DNA from: Ravibacter sp964559125
GTDB lineage: Bacteria; Bacteroidota; Bacteroidia; Cytophagales; Spirosomataceae
Reading direction: 5' to 3'
Assembly: GCA_964559125.1 (NCBI GenBank)
Contig: CAZLGW010000014.1
Span: 62,001 to 126,000 of the forward strand
DNA length: 64,000 bases
Part shown: positions 7,033 to 15,265 of the stretch, piece after piece
How the letters are laid out: each line of letters opens with the position of its first letter
Numbering within the stretch: position 1 is the first letter of the stretch
Position numbers and translations under genes: made by a program
Notes under the pieces: model-generated
Databases searched by the model: none
What the model was told of the DNA's origin: nothing
The model's input: only the letters and a program-made list of their open reading frames with translations

Positions 7033-9441
7033 TTGAAGTTCTCTCTTGTCTTTGCGGCGCTGTTGTTCGTGTGCCAGTCCTCGGTATCCCAGTCTGTTAC
7101 GCTTAGCGGGTTTATTAAGGAGTCGGGAAGTGGTGAGCTGTTACCGGGCGTTTCTGTCTTTGTTCCGGGCACGCCTCATGGCACGGTTTCGAATACTTAC
7201 GGGTTTTATTCGCTGACCTTACCTCGCTCTTCTGATACTGTCGAAGTTGTTTTTTCGTCGGTAGCCTATCAGAGCCAGTTTTTCAGATGGTTCGGGCGCG
7301 AAGATATGACCCTGAATGTTTTCATGGAATCTGCCACCCAGTTGGAGGAGGTAAGTATTTCGGCCAGGAGGCAGACCAGTTTTGTAAGCCAGAGCCCCCA
7401 GATGAGCAAGCTGGAAGTCCCTATTGCCCAGGTAAAGAAGATACCGGGCTTCCTTGGAGAAAAAGATGTGCTCAAAGTACTGCAACTGATGCCCGGAGTC
7501 CAGAAAGGCAGCGAAGGGCAGTCGGGGCTCTATGTGAGGGGCGGCGGGCCCGATCAGAACCTGGTGATCCTGGATGAAGCCATCGTCTACAACGCCAATC
7601 ACCTGTTTGGTTTCTTCTCCATTTTCAACGGCGATGCGCTAAAGAGCGTGGAACTGACCAAGGGCGGGTTTCCTGCCCAGTTCGGGGGACGGCTATCGTC
7701 AGTGCTGGAAATGAATATGAAAGAAGGAAATAAGGAAAAGCTGAAGGGAGAAGGTGGCGTGGGACTGGTATCTTCCCGGCTTACCCTGGAAGGGCCGCTG
7801 GCAAAGGGGAAGTCTTCTTTCCTGGTTTCCGGCAGGCGGACCTATATAGATATCCTGGCTAAGCCTCTTATCGCCCAGCAGCAGAAAAATGAAGATACTA
7901 AGGTAAACCCGGGATACTATTTCTACGATCTGAATGCAAAGGTTAATTATGATTTCGGGGATAAGGACAAGCTGTACCTGAGCGGATACCTCGGCCAGGA
8001 CAGGTTCTCGGTCGTCGAAAAAGGGGACGATAACCGTATGGACGCCGGTTTAAACTGGGGGAATATAACGGCCACTCTGAGATGGAATCACCTGTTCGGA
8101 TCACGCCTGTTTGCCAACACCTCCCTGGTTTTCAGTAATTTCAAATTCGGGATTGATAACTATGTAGAGGAAGAAAGGTCCAGTGGCGAAAAGGCTGAAT
8201 TCAAGCTCAAGTATCTTTCCAGGATACGTGATATAGGGCTAAAAACAGATTTTGACTATTACCCTCATCCTTCTCATGCGCTCCGCTTCGGACTCCAGGT
8301 CATCAGGCACCAGTTTATTCCCTCGGCGCTGGTTCTCACCGGATCTTTGGTAGATATACCATTGAGACAATCCACGAAACCGGATGTTTCGCTCGAAAGC
8401 GGTCTTTATATACAGGATACCTGGCAACTCGGTAGCCGGGTTAAAATAAATGCCGGTCTGAGGTGGAGCCTGTTCACTGCGGATTCGGTCAGCTATTCGA
8501 GGCCGGAGCCGCGGTTTTCATCCGCGATCAGGCTGGCCAATCATTTCTCGTTCAAGGCATCCTATGCAGAGATGAACCAGTATGTGCACCTGTTGTCGAA
8601 TACGGGGTTGGGGCTTCCTACTGATCTGTGGGTGCCGACAACGGCCAGGATCAGGCCGCAGCAGTCCCGGCAGGTTGCCGCCGGATTTGCGAAAGACCTC
8701 GAGAAGTCGGGGCTGACCGTGACCGTAGAAGGATATTACAAGCATATGAACGATATCCTCAACTATAAAGAGGGGGCGTCGTTCCTGTCATTCCAGGGAG
8801 AAGGTGCAAGCGAGGTAAATTGGGAAAACAGCGTCACATCAGGCAAAGGCTGGTCTTACGGAGCGGAATTCCTGGTACAGAAGAAGTCGGGCAGGTTTTC
8901 GGGCTGGGCGGGGTATACCTTATCGTGGACTTACTGGAAGTTCCCGGAACTGAACAATGGAGAGATATTTTTCCCCAGGTACGACCGGCGGCATGACCTG
9001 TCGCTGGTAGGTATTTATGAGTTGTCAAAAAGAGTCCACCTGTCGGCTGTCTGGGTATACGGCACCGGGAATGCGCTGACTTTGCCGGTGGCAACCTACC
9101 GTACTATTCCCCATGCGCCCTCCGGAAGTTTCAGTGTGTATGCCAATTCTGCGTCTTTTCCTTTGGGATACGGGAGAACCGTGAGCGACTACGGAGCAAA
9201 GAACAGTTTCAGGGCCGAACCCTATCACAGGATGGACCTCTCCGTACAGTTTATCAAGCAGAAAAGGCGGTTTGAAAGGGTCTGGGACATTTCTTTCTAC
9301 AATCTGTATAACCGGAAAAATCCTTTTTTCTATAACCTCGAAAGCGAAGTTGATCCGCGGACTCAAAGGAGTAAGAGTGTCCTGAAGCGCTATTCTCTTT
9401 TTCCAATCATTCCTTCTGTGAGCTATGGGTTTAAATTCTGA
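7033..9441 (+). CDS. TonB-dependent outer-membrane receptor with carboxypeptidase-regulatory-like N-terminal domain
   Basis: 802 residues from a TTG start at 7033; the first residues form a signal peptide (FSLVFAALLFVCQSSVSQS). Residues about 21-105 are a CarboxypepD_reg-like domain (LSGFIKESGSGELLPGVSVFV). A plug domain follows (KIPGFLGEKDVLKVLQLMPGV, YVRGGGPDQNLVILDEA), then a beta-barrel ending in an aromatic residue (SYGFKF), typical of BAM substrates. There is no SusC-type tail or SusD partner. The next gene encodes a DUF4249 lipoprotein and overlaps it by 17 bases, a pairing common in Bacteroidota. The imported substrate is unknown. Confidence 0.9.
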   Translation: MKFSLVFAALLFVCQSSVSQSVTLSGFIKESGSGELLPGVSVFVPGTPHGTVSNTYGFYSLTLPRSSDTVEVVFSSVAYQSQFFRWFGREDMTLNVFMESATQLEEVSISARRQTSFVSQSPQMSKLEVPIAQVKKIPGFLGEKDVLKVLQLMPGVQKGSEGQSGLYVRGGGPDQNLVILDEAIVYNANHLFGFFSIFNGDALKSVELTKGGFPAQFGGRLSSVLEMNMKEGNKEKLKGEGGVGLVSSRLTLEGPLAKGKSSFLVSGRRTYIDILAKPLIAQQQKNEDTKVNPGYYFYDLNAKVNYDFGDKDKLYLSGYLGQDRFSVVEKGDDNRMDAGLNWGNITATLRWNHLFGSRLFANTSLVFSNFKFGIDNYVEEERSSGEKAEFKLKYLSRIRDIGLKTDFDYYPHPSHALRFGLQVIRHQFIPSALVLTGSLVDIPLRQSTKPDVSLESGLYIQDTWQLGSRVKINAGLRWSLFTADSVSYSRPEPRFSSAIRLANHFSFKASYAEMNQYVHLLSNTGLGLPTDLWVPTTARIRPQQSRQVAAGFAKDLEKSGLTVTVEGYYKHMNDILNYKEGASFLSFQGEGASEVNWENSVTSGKGWSYGAEFLVQKKSGRFSGWAGYTLSWTYWKFPELNNGEIFFPRYDRRHDLSLVGIYELSKRVHLSAVWVYGTGNALTLPVATYRTIPHAPSGSFSVYANSASFPLGYGRTVSDYGAKNSFRAEPYHRMDLSVQFIKQKRRFERVWDISFYNLYNRKNPFFYNLESEVDPRTQRSKSVLKRYSLFPIIPSVSYGFKF

Positions 9442-10411
9442 CTTTATACGATTGGTCGCCCGTGTGGTTACCCTGCTCTGTTTTGCGGGGATGATGGTGT
9501 CGTGTGATTCCCTCGTGGAGACGGTGCCCGACTTCGAAATAGACAACAATGAGTCTAAGCTGGTTATACACGCTTACCTTTCTCCACGCGACACGCTTGT
9601 GAAGGTGTATGTTACAGAAAGCATACCGATATTTAAAGAAGCCCAGCCAAGGGAGCATATCATTGTGACCGACGCTGTTGTGAGTCTCGCTGACGCCGCC
9701 AGGGAAATTACGCTTCAATACGATTCGACTTACCTGGCTTACTTGATAAATCCGGATCAGATAGGCGGGATCTGGCCCGGGAGGACCTACCGCCTGCGGG
9801 TAAGCGACAATAAGCGGTCGGTGATAGCAGAAACAACCGTTCCTTCGGAACCGCCGGTCATTGCATCTTACAAGGTCGATACTTCTTACAGCAGTTTCGG
9901 GGATTTTTACGGGAGAAAAGATACGAGTATGACCGTGCAGTTTACCTGGAATGATCCGCCTGGACAGGGCAACTATTACCGGGTTGCCGGGAAAGCACTT
10001 ATGCTCACGGATTACCGGGAAGTGGACCCGGACGGGAATCCGGTGATCAAGCGCGGACGGGTGACAATTGCCTTGCAATGGGACGACACTTTCGGAGGTA
10101 GCGAATTTCAGAGCGATGCCAACTCAAACGGTGGACTCATGCAGTCGCCCCTGGGGCGGATTAGCCTGAGACGACCGGTTTTCTGGACGGAGGACGGTTC
10201 TGAAATCGGTAATCCTGTGGAAGTAAGAAATATTACAGTGGATCTGCTGCATACCGATGAGCATTATTACCGGTATCACCAGACCGCGCGGGCCCATGAT
10301 ATAGCAGCAGATAATCCTTTTGCAGAGCCAGTGCTTCTTTATTCCAATGTAAAGGGAGGGCTCGGTGTATTTGCCAGTTATAATTCTTTTTCGACAGATA
10401 TTAAACCCTGA
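9425..10411 (+). CDS. DUF4249 family lipoprotein
   Basis: 328 residues. A lipoprotein signal ends at the lipobox MMVSC (C27). The body matches DUF4249: KLVIHAYLSPRDTLVKVYVTES near the start, then repeated beta-strand segments. It begins inside the 3' end of the TonB receptor gene (17-base overlap), so translation is probably coupled and the protein likely acts on the outer membrane with that receptor. Specific function unknown. A weak hairpin (ACCCTG / CAGGGT, 10405-10425) spans the stop codon. Confidence 0.88.
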   Translation: MGLNSDFIRLVARVVTLLCFAGMMVSCDSLVETVPDFEIDNNESKLVIHAYLSPRDTLVKVYVTESIPIFKEAQPREHIIVTDAVVSLADAAREITLQYDSTYLAYLINPDQIGGIWPGRTYRLRVSDNKRSVIAETTVPSEPPVIASYKVDTSYSSFGDFYGRKDTSMTVQFTWNDPPGQGNYYRVAGKALMLTDYREVDPDGNPVIKRGRVTIALQWDDTFGGSEFQSDANSNGGLMQSPLGRISLRRPVFWTEDGSEIGNPVEVRNITVDLLHTDEHYYRYHQTARAHDIAADNPFAEPVLLYSNVKGGLGVFASYNSFSTDIKP

Positions 10412-10498
10412 CTAATTTGCAGGGTCTATTGTTTTGCATATGCAATTTTCTCTATGTTAATTCGCAACATCATTTTTAATCCTTATCTAATTAATACA

Positions 10499-10951
10499 AT
10501 GAGTAAGTTTAGATTATTTTTTGCCGCTATGGCGCTCGCCTTTGTTGGACTGATTTCAACAGCTGAAGCGCAGAAACCAGTGGAGCTGATACTTGAAAGT
10601 ACAGACGCAATGCAGTTTACCAAGAAGGAGCTGAAAGTAAAGGCGGGACAGACGGTGAAGCTGACCCTGAAGCATACCGGCAAGCTTGCAAAAGCTGCGA
10701 TGGGTCACAATTTTGTGCTGCTTGCCCAGGGAACAGATGTTGCAGCTTTTGGTCAGAAAGCTGCTCAGGCTCGCGATACAGAATATATCCCGAAAAGCGA
10801 AGCTTCAAAAATTATTGCTCATACTAAATTGATCGGCGGCGGCGAGTCGACCTCCATAGAGTTCAAAGCCCCTAAGAAAGGTACTTACACTTACATCTGC
10901 AGTTTCCCCGGGCATTATGCGCTGATGCAGGGAAAATTAATTGTTGAATAA
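10499..10951 (+). CDS. azu: Azurin (blue copper electron carrier)
   Basis: 150 residues from the ATG at 10499, chosen because it begins a proper signal peptide (MSKFRLFFAAMALAFVGLISTAEA, cut before QKPVE). An ATG 45 bases upstream is in frame but less suitable. The cupredoxin copper ligands are visible: H70 (MGHNF), C134 (YICSFPGH), H139 and M143. Azurins carry electrons in the periplasm, for example to peroxidases or reductases; the partner is not shown here. It is a single-gene unit closed by a strong hairpin at 10973-11008. Confidence 0.93.
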   Translation: MSKFRLFFAAMALAFVGLISTAEAQKPVELILESTDAMQFTKKELKVKAGQTVKLTLKHTGKLAKAAMGHNFVLLAQGTDVAAFGQKAAQARDTEYIPKSEASKIIAHTKLIGGGESTSIEFKAPKKGTYTYICSFPGHYALMQGKLIVE

Positions 10952-10972
10952 GATTATTTTGTTGTGAGGAAT

Positions 10973-11008
10973 AGACCTCTTTCAGCCGGACCCGGCCGAA
11001 AGAGGTCT
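10973..11008 (+). terminator. Terminator after azurin
   Basis: Stem AGACCTCTTTC / GAAAGAGGTCT continued by GCCGG / CCGGC with one mismatch, followed by TTTCTG. It begins 21 bases after the azurin stop. Confidence 0.75.
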
Positions 11009-11083
11009 TTCTGTATTGGGATTATTGGACTCAGACCCGCTATTTTTGTCCCTCAGATTTTTTCCCGGCGTTAACTTCCCCTG

Positions 11084-12112
11084 ATGAAAAAAAGTATCCG
11101 TTATATTGTTTCCTTCCTGCTGGCGGCAGGCTTGTTGTGGTTCGTTTTCAAAGACATAGATCTTTCTTCCATGATGAGCCGCCTGGCTGCTGCCGACTTG
11201 CGATGGATTGCGCTGAGCGCCTTTATGACCCTCGTGGCACATTTTTTTCGGGCCTGGAGGTGGGTAATGATGCTTAGACCGCTTCATAAGGAGGTGTCGT
11301 TATATGCCAGCTTTATCAGTTTGCTTACAGGTTATTTTGCCAATTATATTTTACCGAGAATGGGCGAGGTTACACGTTGTGGTACGCTCTACCGTATGGA
11401 AGGTGTGCCGGTAAACCAGAGCCTGGGAACAGTCATCGCAGACAGGGTCTTCGACGTACTTGTTCTGGCGGGGCTTCTTGTCCTCAATTTTGTACTGGAG
11501 TTCGACCGTCTCAGCACTTTTTTTGCCGGCTTGATCGGGAGCAGGCTTGAGGGGTCGGGAGACTCTGTCAATATCCTGGGGATTTTAATAGGAGGCGGGG
11601 CGGTTATAGCCTTAGTGGTGAGTATATGGATCTGGAAGAGCAGGTCTTTAAGAGAGAAGTTGCTTTCAATTGCTCTTGTCCGGAAAGTATGGGAATTTGC
11701 GCAGGGTATGATAAACGGTCTGCTGAGTGTGAGAAAGCTGGATAATCCAATGCTGTTTATTGCCAGCACGGTAGCCATCTGGGTCTGCTATTATTATGCT
11801 TCGTATGTCTTGTTTTTCTGTATACCTGAAACATCCCACCTGGGTATGCTGGCAGGCCTGACAGTGCTGGTGATCGGAGCAGTGGGAATGACAGCTCCCA
11901 CGCAGGGAGGAATCGGGGCTTATCACCTTTTGGTAGGAAACGTAATGGTTTTGTATGGCCTGACCCAGCAGGATGGCATTACCCTGGCTACTTTTATACA
12001 CGGCAGCCAGATGCTTCTTATGCTGGCGGTAGGAGCCGTAGCATTTTTACTGGCTGTTATCCACCAAAAAAAGGGTAAGGCGGAAAAAGAAAAACAGGCA
12101 GAAATCAGCTGA
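11084..12112 (+). CDS. LPG-synthase-TM / UPF0104 (YbhN-type) flippase-like membrane protein
   Basis: 342 residues with about eight predicted membrane helices. It resembles the integral membrane domain of lysylphosphatidylglycerol synthases without the soluble catalytic part (WRWVMMLRPL, YFANYILPRMGEVTRCGTLYR, GAVGMTAPTQGGIGAYHLL). Proteins of this stand-alone group are thought to move lipids or lipid-linked molecules across the inner membrane, but substrates are mostly unknown. The C-terminus is a lysine-rich cytoplasmic tail. It lies 15 bases before the phosphodiesterase gene. Confidence 0.87.
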   Translation: MKKSIRYIVSFLLAAGLLWFVFKDIDLSSMMSRLAAADLRWIALSAFMTLVAHFFRAWRWVMMLRPLHKEVSLYASFISLLTGYFANYILPRMGEVTRCGTLYRMEGVPVNQSLGTVIADRVFDVLVLAGLLVLNFVLEFDRLSTFFAGLIGSRLEGSGDSVNILGILIGGGAVIALVVSIWIWKSRSLREKLLSIALVRKVWEFAQGMINGLLSVRKLDNPMLFIASTVAIWVCYYYASYVLFFCIPETSHLGMLAGLTVLVIGAVGMTAPTQGGIGAYHLLVGNVMVLYGLTQQDGITLATFIHGSQMLLMLAVGAVAFLLAVIHQKKGKAEKEKQAEIS

Positions 12113-12127
12113 TAACTTTTTATACAC

Positions 12128-12922
12128 ATGGAAAAGAATTTGATTTTAGGAATGCTTTCTTTGCTTATGGCGGTACCTTTCCAGGGTATAGGACAGAAAA
12201 AGAAAATGACCAACCCGGTAATTGCGCACAGGGGAGCGTGGAAAAATACTAAGGTTCCGCAAAATTCGATTGCTTCGTTGCAGGAAGCCATAAAAATGGG
12301 CTGCGTAGGAAGCGAGTTCGATGTAAGAATAACATCAGACGGGTACCCGGTGGTTGTCCATGATCCGACTCACGACGGGGTAGCGATCGATAGTTCTCTT
12401 TACAGCGAGGTGGGTAAGCTGAAGCTTTCGAACGGCGAGCCTTTACCGACCCTTGAAAGTTATCTGAAAGCGGGATCGGGTAAGCATGCTACTACCCTGG
12501 TGCTCGAAATAAAAGTTTCCCAACTGGGCAAAGACCAGACGCTCCTTCTGACGCGAAAGTGTGTGGAAATGGTGAAGAAGATGAAATTGACCAAAAAAGT
12601 TGATTATATTTCTTTTGACTATGACGCCTGTAAACTGGTTAAACAGTTGGACCCCGGAGCAAACGTAGCCTATCTTACAGGAGATATAGCGCCGTCAGAA
12701 TTGAAGAAAGAAGGTGTCGACGGAATTGATTATAACCTGAGAGTTTTTCGTAAAAATGAAAGCTGGATAAAAGAAGCTCAGGATAATAAAATGCCGCTCA
12801 ATGTCTGGACGGTAAACAAGGAAGAAGATATGAAATGGTTTCTCGGGAAAAAGTTTGACTTTATCACTACAGACGAACCTGAATTATTGCTTTCCCTGCT
12901 AAAGGCTGAAGCCGGTAAATAA
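12128..12922 (+). CDS. Secreted glycerophosphodiester phosphodiesterase
   Basis: 264 residues with a signal peptide (ending about GIGQ, residue 23), so it acts outside the cytoplasm. GDPD family TIM barrel: catalytic H34 and R35 in IAHRGAWKN, metal ligands E63 and D65 in GSEFDVRITSDG, and H78 in VVHDPTHDG. It hydrolyses glycerophosphodiesters, such as deacylated phospholipids, to glycerol-3-phosphate and an alcohol. It follows the flippase-like gene by 15 bases, suggesting a lipid-related operon; the shared role is inference. Confidence 0.93.
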   Translation: MEKNLILGMLSLLMAVPFQGIGQKKKMTNPVIAHRGAWKNTKVPQNSIASLQEAIKMGCVGSEFDVRITSDGYPVVVHDPTHDGVAIDSSLYSEVGKLKLSNGEPLPTLESYLKAGSGKHATTLVLEIKVSQLGKDQTLLLTRKCVEMVKKMKLTKKVDYISFDYDACKLVKQLDPGANVAYLTGDIAPSELKKEGVDGIDYNLRVFRKNESWIKEAQDNKMPLNVWTVNKEEDMKWFLGKKFDFITTDEPELLLSLLKAEAGK

Positions 12923-12975
12923 AGATTAATGCTGATTGAATTTAAAGATATTCCTAAACAGAATTATTGTAAATT

Positions 12976-14130
12976 ATGGATACAGAGAAATCGCGAAGGA
13001 CATTCCTGAAATCTTCAATGGGAGTTGCTGCAGGTCTTATGACATTTCCCAATGCAGATGCGGCAGGTATGCTTGATAAATTCAAAACCGTCAGAATCGG
13101 TAATCCTAAGACAGCTCCTAAAATTAAGTTTGCGGCGATCGGCCTCAATCACGGACATATCTACGGACAGATAGAAGTATTGAAAAGAGGAGGGGGAGAG
13201 TTGGTCGCTTTTTACGCCAAAGAGCCAGATCTGGTAGCCGCTTTTCAAAAGAGATATCCTGATATTAAACTGGCCCGCAGCGAAAAGGAAATCCTGGAAG
13301 ATAAGAGTATCCAGTTGGTAACCAGCGCCGGTATCCCGGTAGAAAGGGCGCCCCTGGGAATTCAGGTGATGAAGCATGGAAAAGATTATTTATCGGATAA
13401 GCCCGGGATGGTTTCGCTGAAACAGCTGGCTGAAGTGCGGAAGGTGCAGCAGGCAACCGGGCGGATTTATTCCATCATGTATAGCGAAAGGCTGGAAAAC
13501 AGGGCTACTATAAAGGCGTTCGAATTAATTCAGCAGGGAGCGATCGGGAAAGTGGTTCAGACCATGGGTGTGGGTCCGCACAAAATGAATCCCTCCGGCA
13601 GGCCGCAATGGTTTTTTGAGAAGGAAAAGTACGGCGGGATCATCTGCGATATCGGGAGTCACCAGTTCGACCAGTTCCTTTATTTTACCGGTTCTACTTC
13701 GGCTGAGGTGGTTGCCTCGCAGACCGGGAACCTGAATAATCCCCAGTATCCCGGTTTGGAGGATTTCGGCGACGCCTTACTGAAAGGTAACGGAGGAGCC
13801 GGTTACGTCAGGGTGGATTGGTTTACACCTGATGGGTTGAAAACCTGGGGTGACGGTCGTCTGACAGTACTCGGAACGGAAGGCTATATGGAAATAAGGA
13901 AAAATATCGATATAGCAGGTCGCGAAGGCGGCAATCATTTGTTTGTCGTTAATCACAAAGGGACCGAATATATAGATTGTAAAGATGTGCATCTTCCGTT
14001 CGGCGAGCAATTGGTAAGTGATGTGGTAAACAGGACAGAAACAGCAATGGGCCAAGAGCATTGTTTCCTCGCGACAGAGCTCACTTTAAAGGCGCAGGCA
14101 AACGCAAAAAGAATTTCATTTAAAAGCTAG
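12976..14130 (+). CDS. Tat-exported Gfo/Idh/MocA family oxidoreductase
   Basis: 384 residues. The N-terminus carries a twin-arginine signal (KSRRTFLKSSMGVAAG). A Rossmann domain follows (IKFAAIGLNHGHIYGQ), then the C-terminal alpha/beta domain with the conserved GGIICDIGSHQFDQFLYFTG segment. Such proteins bind NAD(P) and act on sugars or related polyols; the exported Bacteroidota members are often linked to carbohydrate degradation. No carbohydrate genes adjoin it here, so the substrate is unknown. A terminator at 14155-14197 closes it. Confidence 0.88.
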   Translation: MDTEKSRRTFLKSSMGVAAGLMTFPNADAAGMLDKFKTVRIGNPKTAPKIKFAAIGLNHGHIYGQIEVLKRGGGELVAFYAKEPDLVAAFQKRYPDIKLARSEKEILEDKSIQLVTSAGIPVERAPLGIQVMKHGKDYLSDKPGMVSLKQLAEVRKVQQATGRIYSIMYSERLENRATIKAFELIQQGAIGKVVQTMGVGPHKMNPSGRPQWFFEKEKYGGIICDIGSHQFDQFLYFTGSTSAEVVASQTGNLNNPQYPGLEDFGDALLKGNGGAGYVRVDWFTPDGLKTWGDGRLTVLGTEGYMEIRKNIDIAGREGGNHLFVVNHKGTEYIDCKDVHLPFGEQLVSDVVNRTETAMGQEHCFLATELTLKAQANAKRISFKS

Positions 14131-14154
14131 TTTTACGGATATATTACGATAATG

Positions 14155-14197
14155 AGGTGCTGAGATTCGTGGTATGGATTTCAGCACCTTTTTATTT
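14155..14197 (+). terminator. Terminator after the Tat oxidoreductase
   Basis: Stem AGGTGCTGA (14155-14163) / TCAGCACCT (14181-14189) with a 17-base loop, followed by TTTTTATTTATT. Confidence 0.75.
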
Positions 14198-14257
14198 ATT
14201 TGAAGACAATCGCAAATCTGTTTATCCGGAGAAACAATCCTAATTTATATTTTAATA

Positions 14258-14290
14258 TTTGCTGGTTTTTTTTTGAATTTGTTAACTTAG
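14258..14290 (+). promoter_or_regulatory. Candidate promoter for the coiled-coil protein gene
   Basis: TTTG at 14258-14261, 21 bases, then TAACTTAG at 14283-14290 (seven of eight matches to TAnnTTTG). It lies in an AT-rich stretch and leaves a leader of about 40 bases before the ATG at 14336. Confidence 0.45.
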
Positions 14291-14335
14291 CAGCCGGATA
14301 TATTACAAGGGTTCAAATTTTAAACATATCAGATT

Positions 14336-14551
14336 ATGGCAAGAAAGGCATCGATTGCAAAAAAGTTGGAAAATCATATTACAGAGATTGAAGCTAAAAT
14401 TTCCAAACTTCAGGAAGATCTGGCATTAGCAAAAGCCAACTATGAAAATTATGTTACGCACAGACAGGTAATCGAATCTATTCTGAGTTTACGCGAAGCG
14501 CCGGATGTAGCTGCTCCGAAACGCAAGTATACCAAGAGGGCAAAAGCCTGA
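14336..14551 (+). CDS. Small basic coiled-coil protein of unknown function
   Basis: 71 residues. Residues about 5-45 form a continuous amphipathic helix likely to be coiled coil (KKLENHITEIEAKISKLQED). The C-terminus is a proline/lysine/arginine tail (PKRKYTKRAKA) that could contact nucleic acid. There is no signal peptide. It is a monocistronic unit with a candidate promoter upstream and a strong terminator downstream, so it is a real gene. No family recognised; a small nucleoid or ribosome-associated protein is a guess. Confidence 0.7.
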   Translation: MARKASIAKKLENHITEIEAKISKLQEDLALAKANYENYVTHRQVIESILSLREAPDVAAPKRKYTKRAKA

Positions 14552-14587
14552 TCACGAATAAAGCCGGTTATTTTTATATCCGGCCGG

Positions 14588-14636
14588 AAACATAATGGGT
14601 GTCAAGACAGATGGTTTTGACACCCATTATGTTTTT
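14588..14636 (+). terminator. Strong terminator after the coiled-coil gene
   Basis: Perfect 18-bp stem (14588-14605 with 14617-14634; arms begin AAACATAATGGG and end CCCATTATGTTT), 11-base loop, then a run of five T (14632-14636). One of the longest perfect stems in the window; it could work in both directions. Confidence 0.85.
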
Positions 14637-14718
14637 AGCCACCGGAATAAATCCGGCTCAATTCATACATGCCCCTATCCAGACTCGTCGCACTGCAAAA
14701 AATTTTAAAAAAATAACC

Positions 14719-14756
14719 AAGTACCTTGCATTGCAAAGTACTTGTTACTACATTTG
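14719..14756 (+). promoter_or_regulatory. PadR operator palindrome and promoter
   Basis: A 25-bp imperfect palindrome (14719-14743): AAGTACCTTGCA, a central T, then TGCAAAGTACTT, with one mismatched pair. It overlaps the -33 region, and an exact -7 box TACATTTG follows at 14749-14756. Its place in front of a PadR gene suggests autoregulation. The rest of the 313-base gap between 14552 and 14864 holds only the terminator at 14588. Confidence 0.75.
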
Positions 14757-14864
14757 TCCGTCTTATTACCGGATAGTGTGCCGGGAGTTCTGTTAGCCAT
14801 GAGTATTAAAGAGAATTCCGGCCATAGGTAAGAAGGATTGCCTTACTGAACAATTTTAAACATT

Positions 14865-15215
14865 ATGAATATAGAAAATGCTCAGGTGCAGATGCGTAAG
14901 GGCATCCTGGAGTTCTGCATTTTGCACATCATCTCAAGAGGGGAAGTATACGCTTCGGATATGCTGGATGAGCTAACATCTGCGCGCATTATGGTAGTAG
15001 AAGGAACGCTCTACCCGTTGCTTACAAGGCTGAAGAACGCCGGTTTCCTGGATTATAAATGGGTAGAATCGTCTTCCGGACCTCCGCGTAAATATTATGT
15101 CCTGACACGCGACGGGGAGATTTTTCTGGAAGCTATGCAGTCTACCTGGAGTGAGCTGTCTGAATCTGTGACGACGATTATCGGAAAAACGCAAAAAAAC
15201 AAAGGAGATCAATAA
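14865..15215 (+). CDS. PadR family transcriptional regulator
   Basis: 116 residues, the short PadR type. A winged helix-turn-helix covers about residues 10-85 (ILEFCILHIISRGEVYASDMLDEL, VVEGTLYPLLTRLKNAGFLDY, GPPRKYYVLTRDGE), followed by a short dimerisation helix. PadR proteins repress nearby genes and respond to small molecules or envelope stress. The palindrome at 14719-14743 overlaps its promoter, so it likely represses itself and the following PspC gene, 50 bases downstream. Confidence 0.93.
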   Translation: MNIENAQVQMRKGILEFCILHIISRGEVYASDMLDELTSARIMVVEGTLYPLLTRLKNAGFLDYKWVESSSGPPRKYYVLTRDGEIFLEAMQSTWSELSESVTTIIGKTQKNKGDQ

Positions 15216-15265
15216 TGCCGGCCGGGAAGGTGGCTGCCATTAATAAATAAGGATTTAGGATAACC

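Noticed and set aside
10454..10498. Upstream ATG of azurin
   Set aside because: The extension gives no signal peptide, whereas the ATG at 10499 begins a good one.
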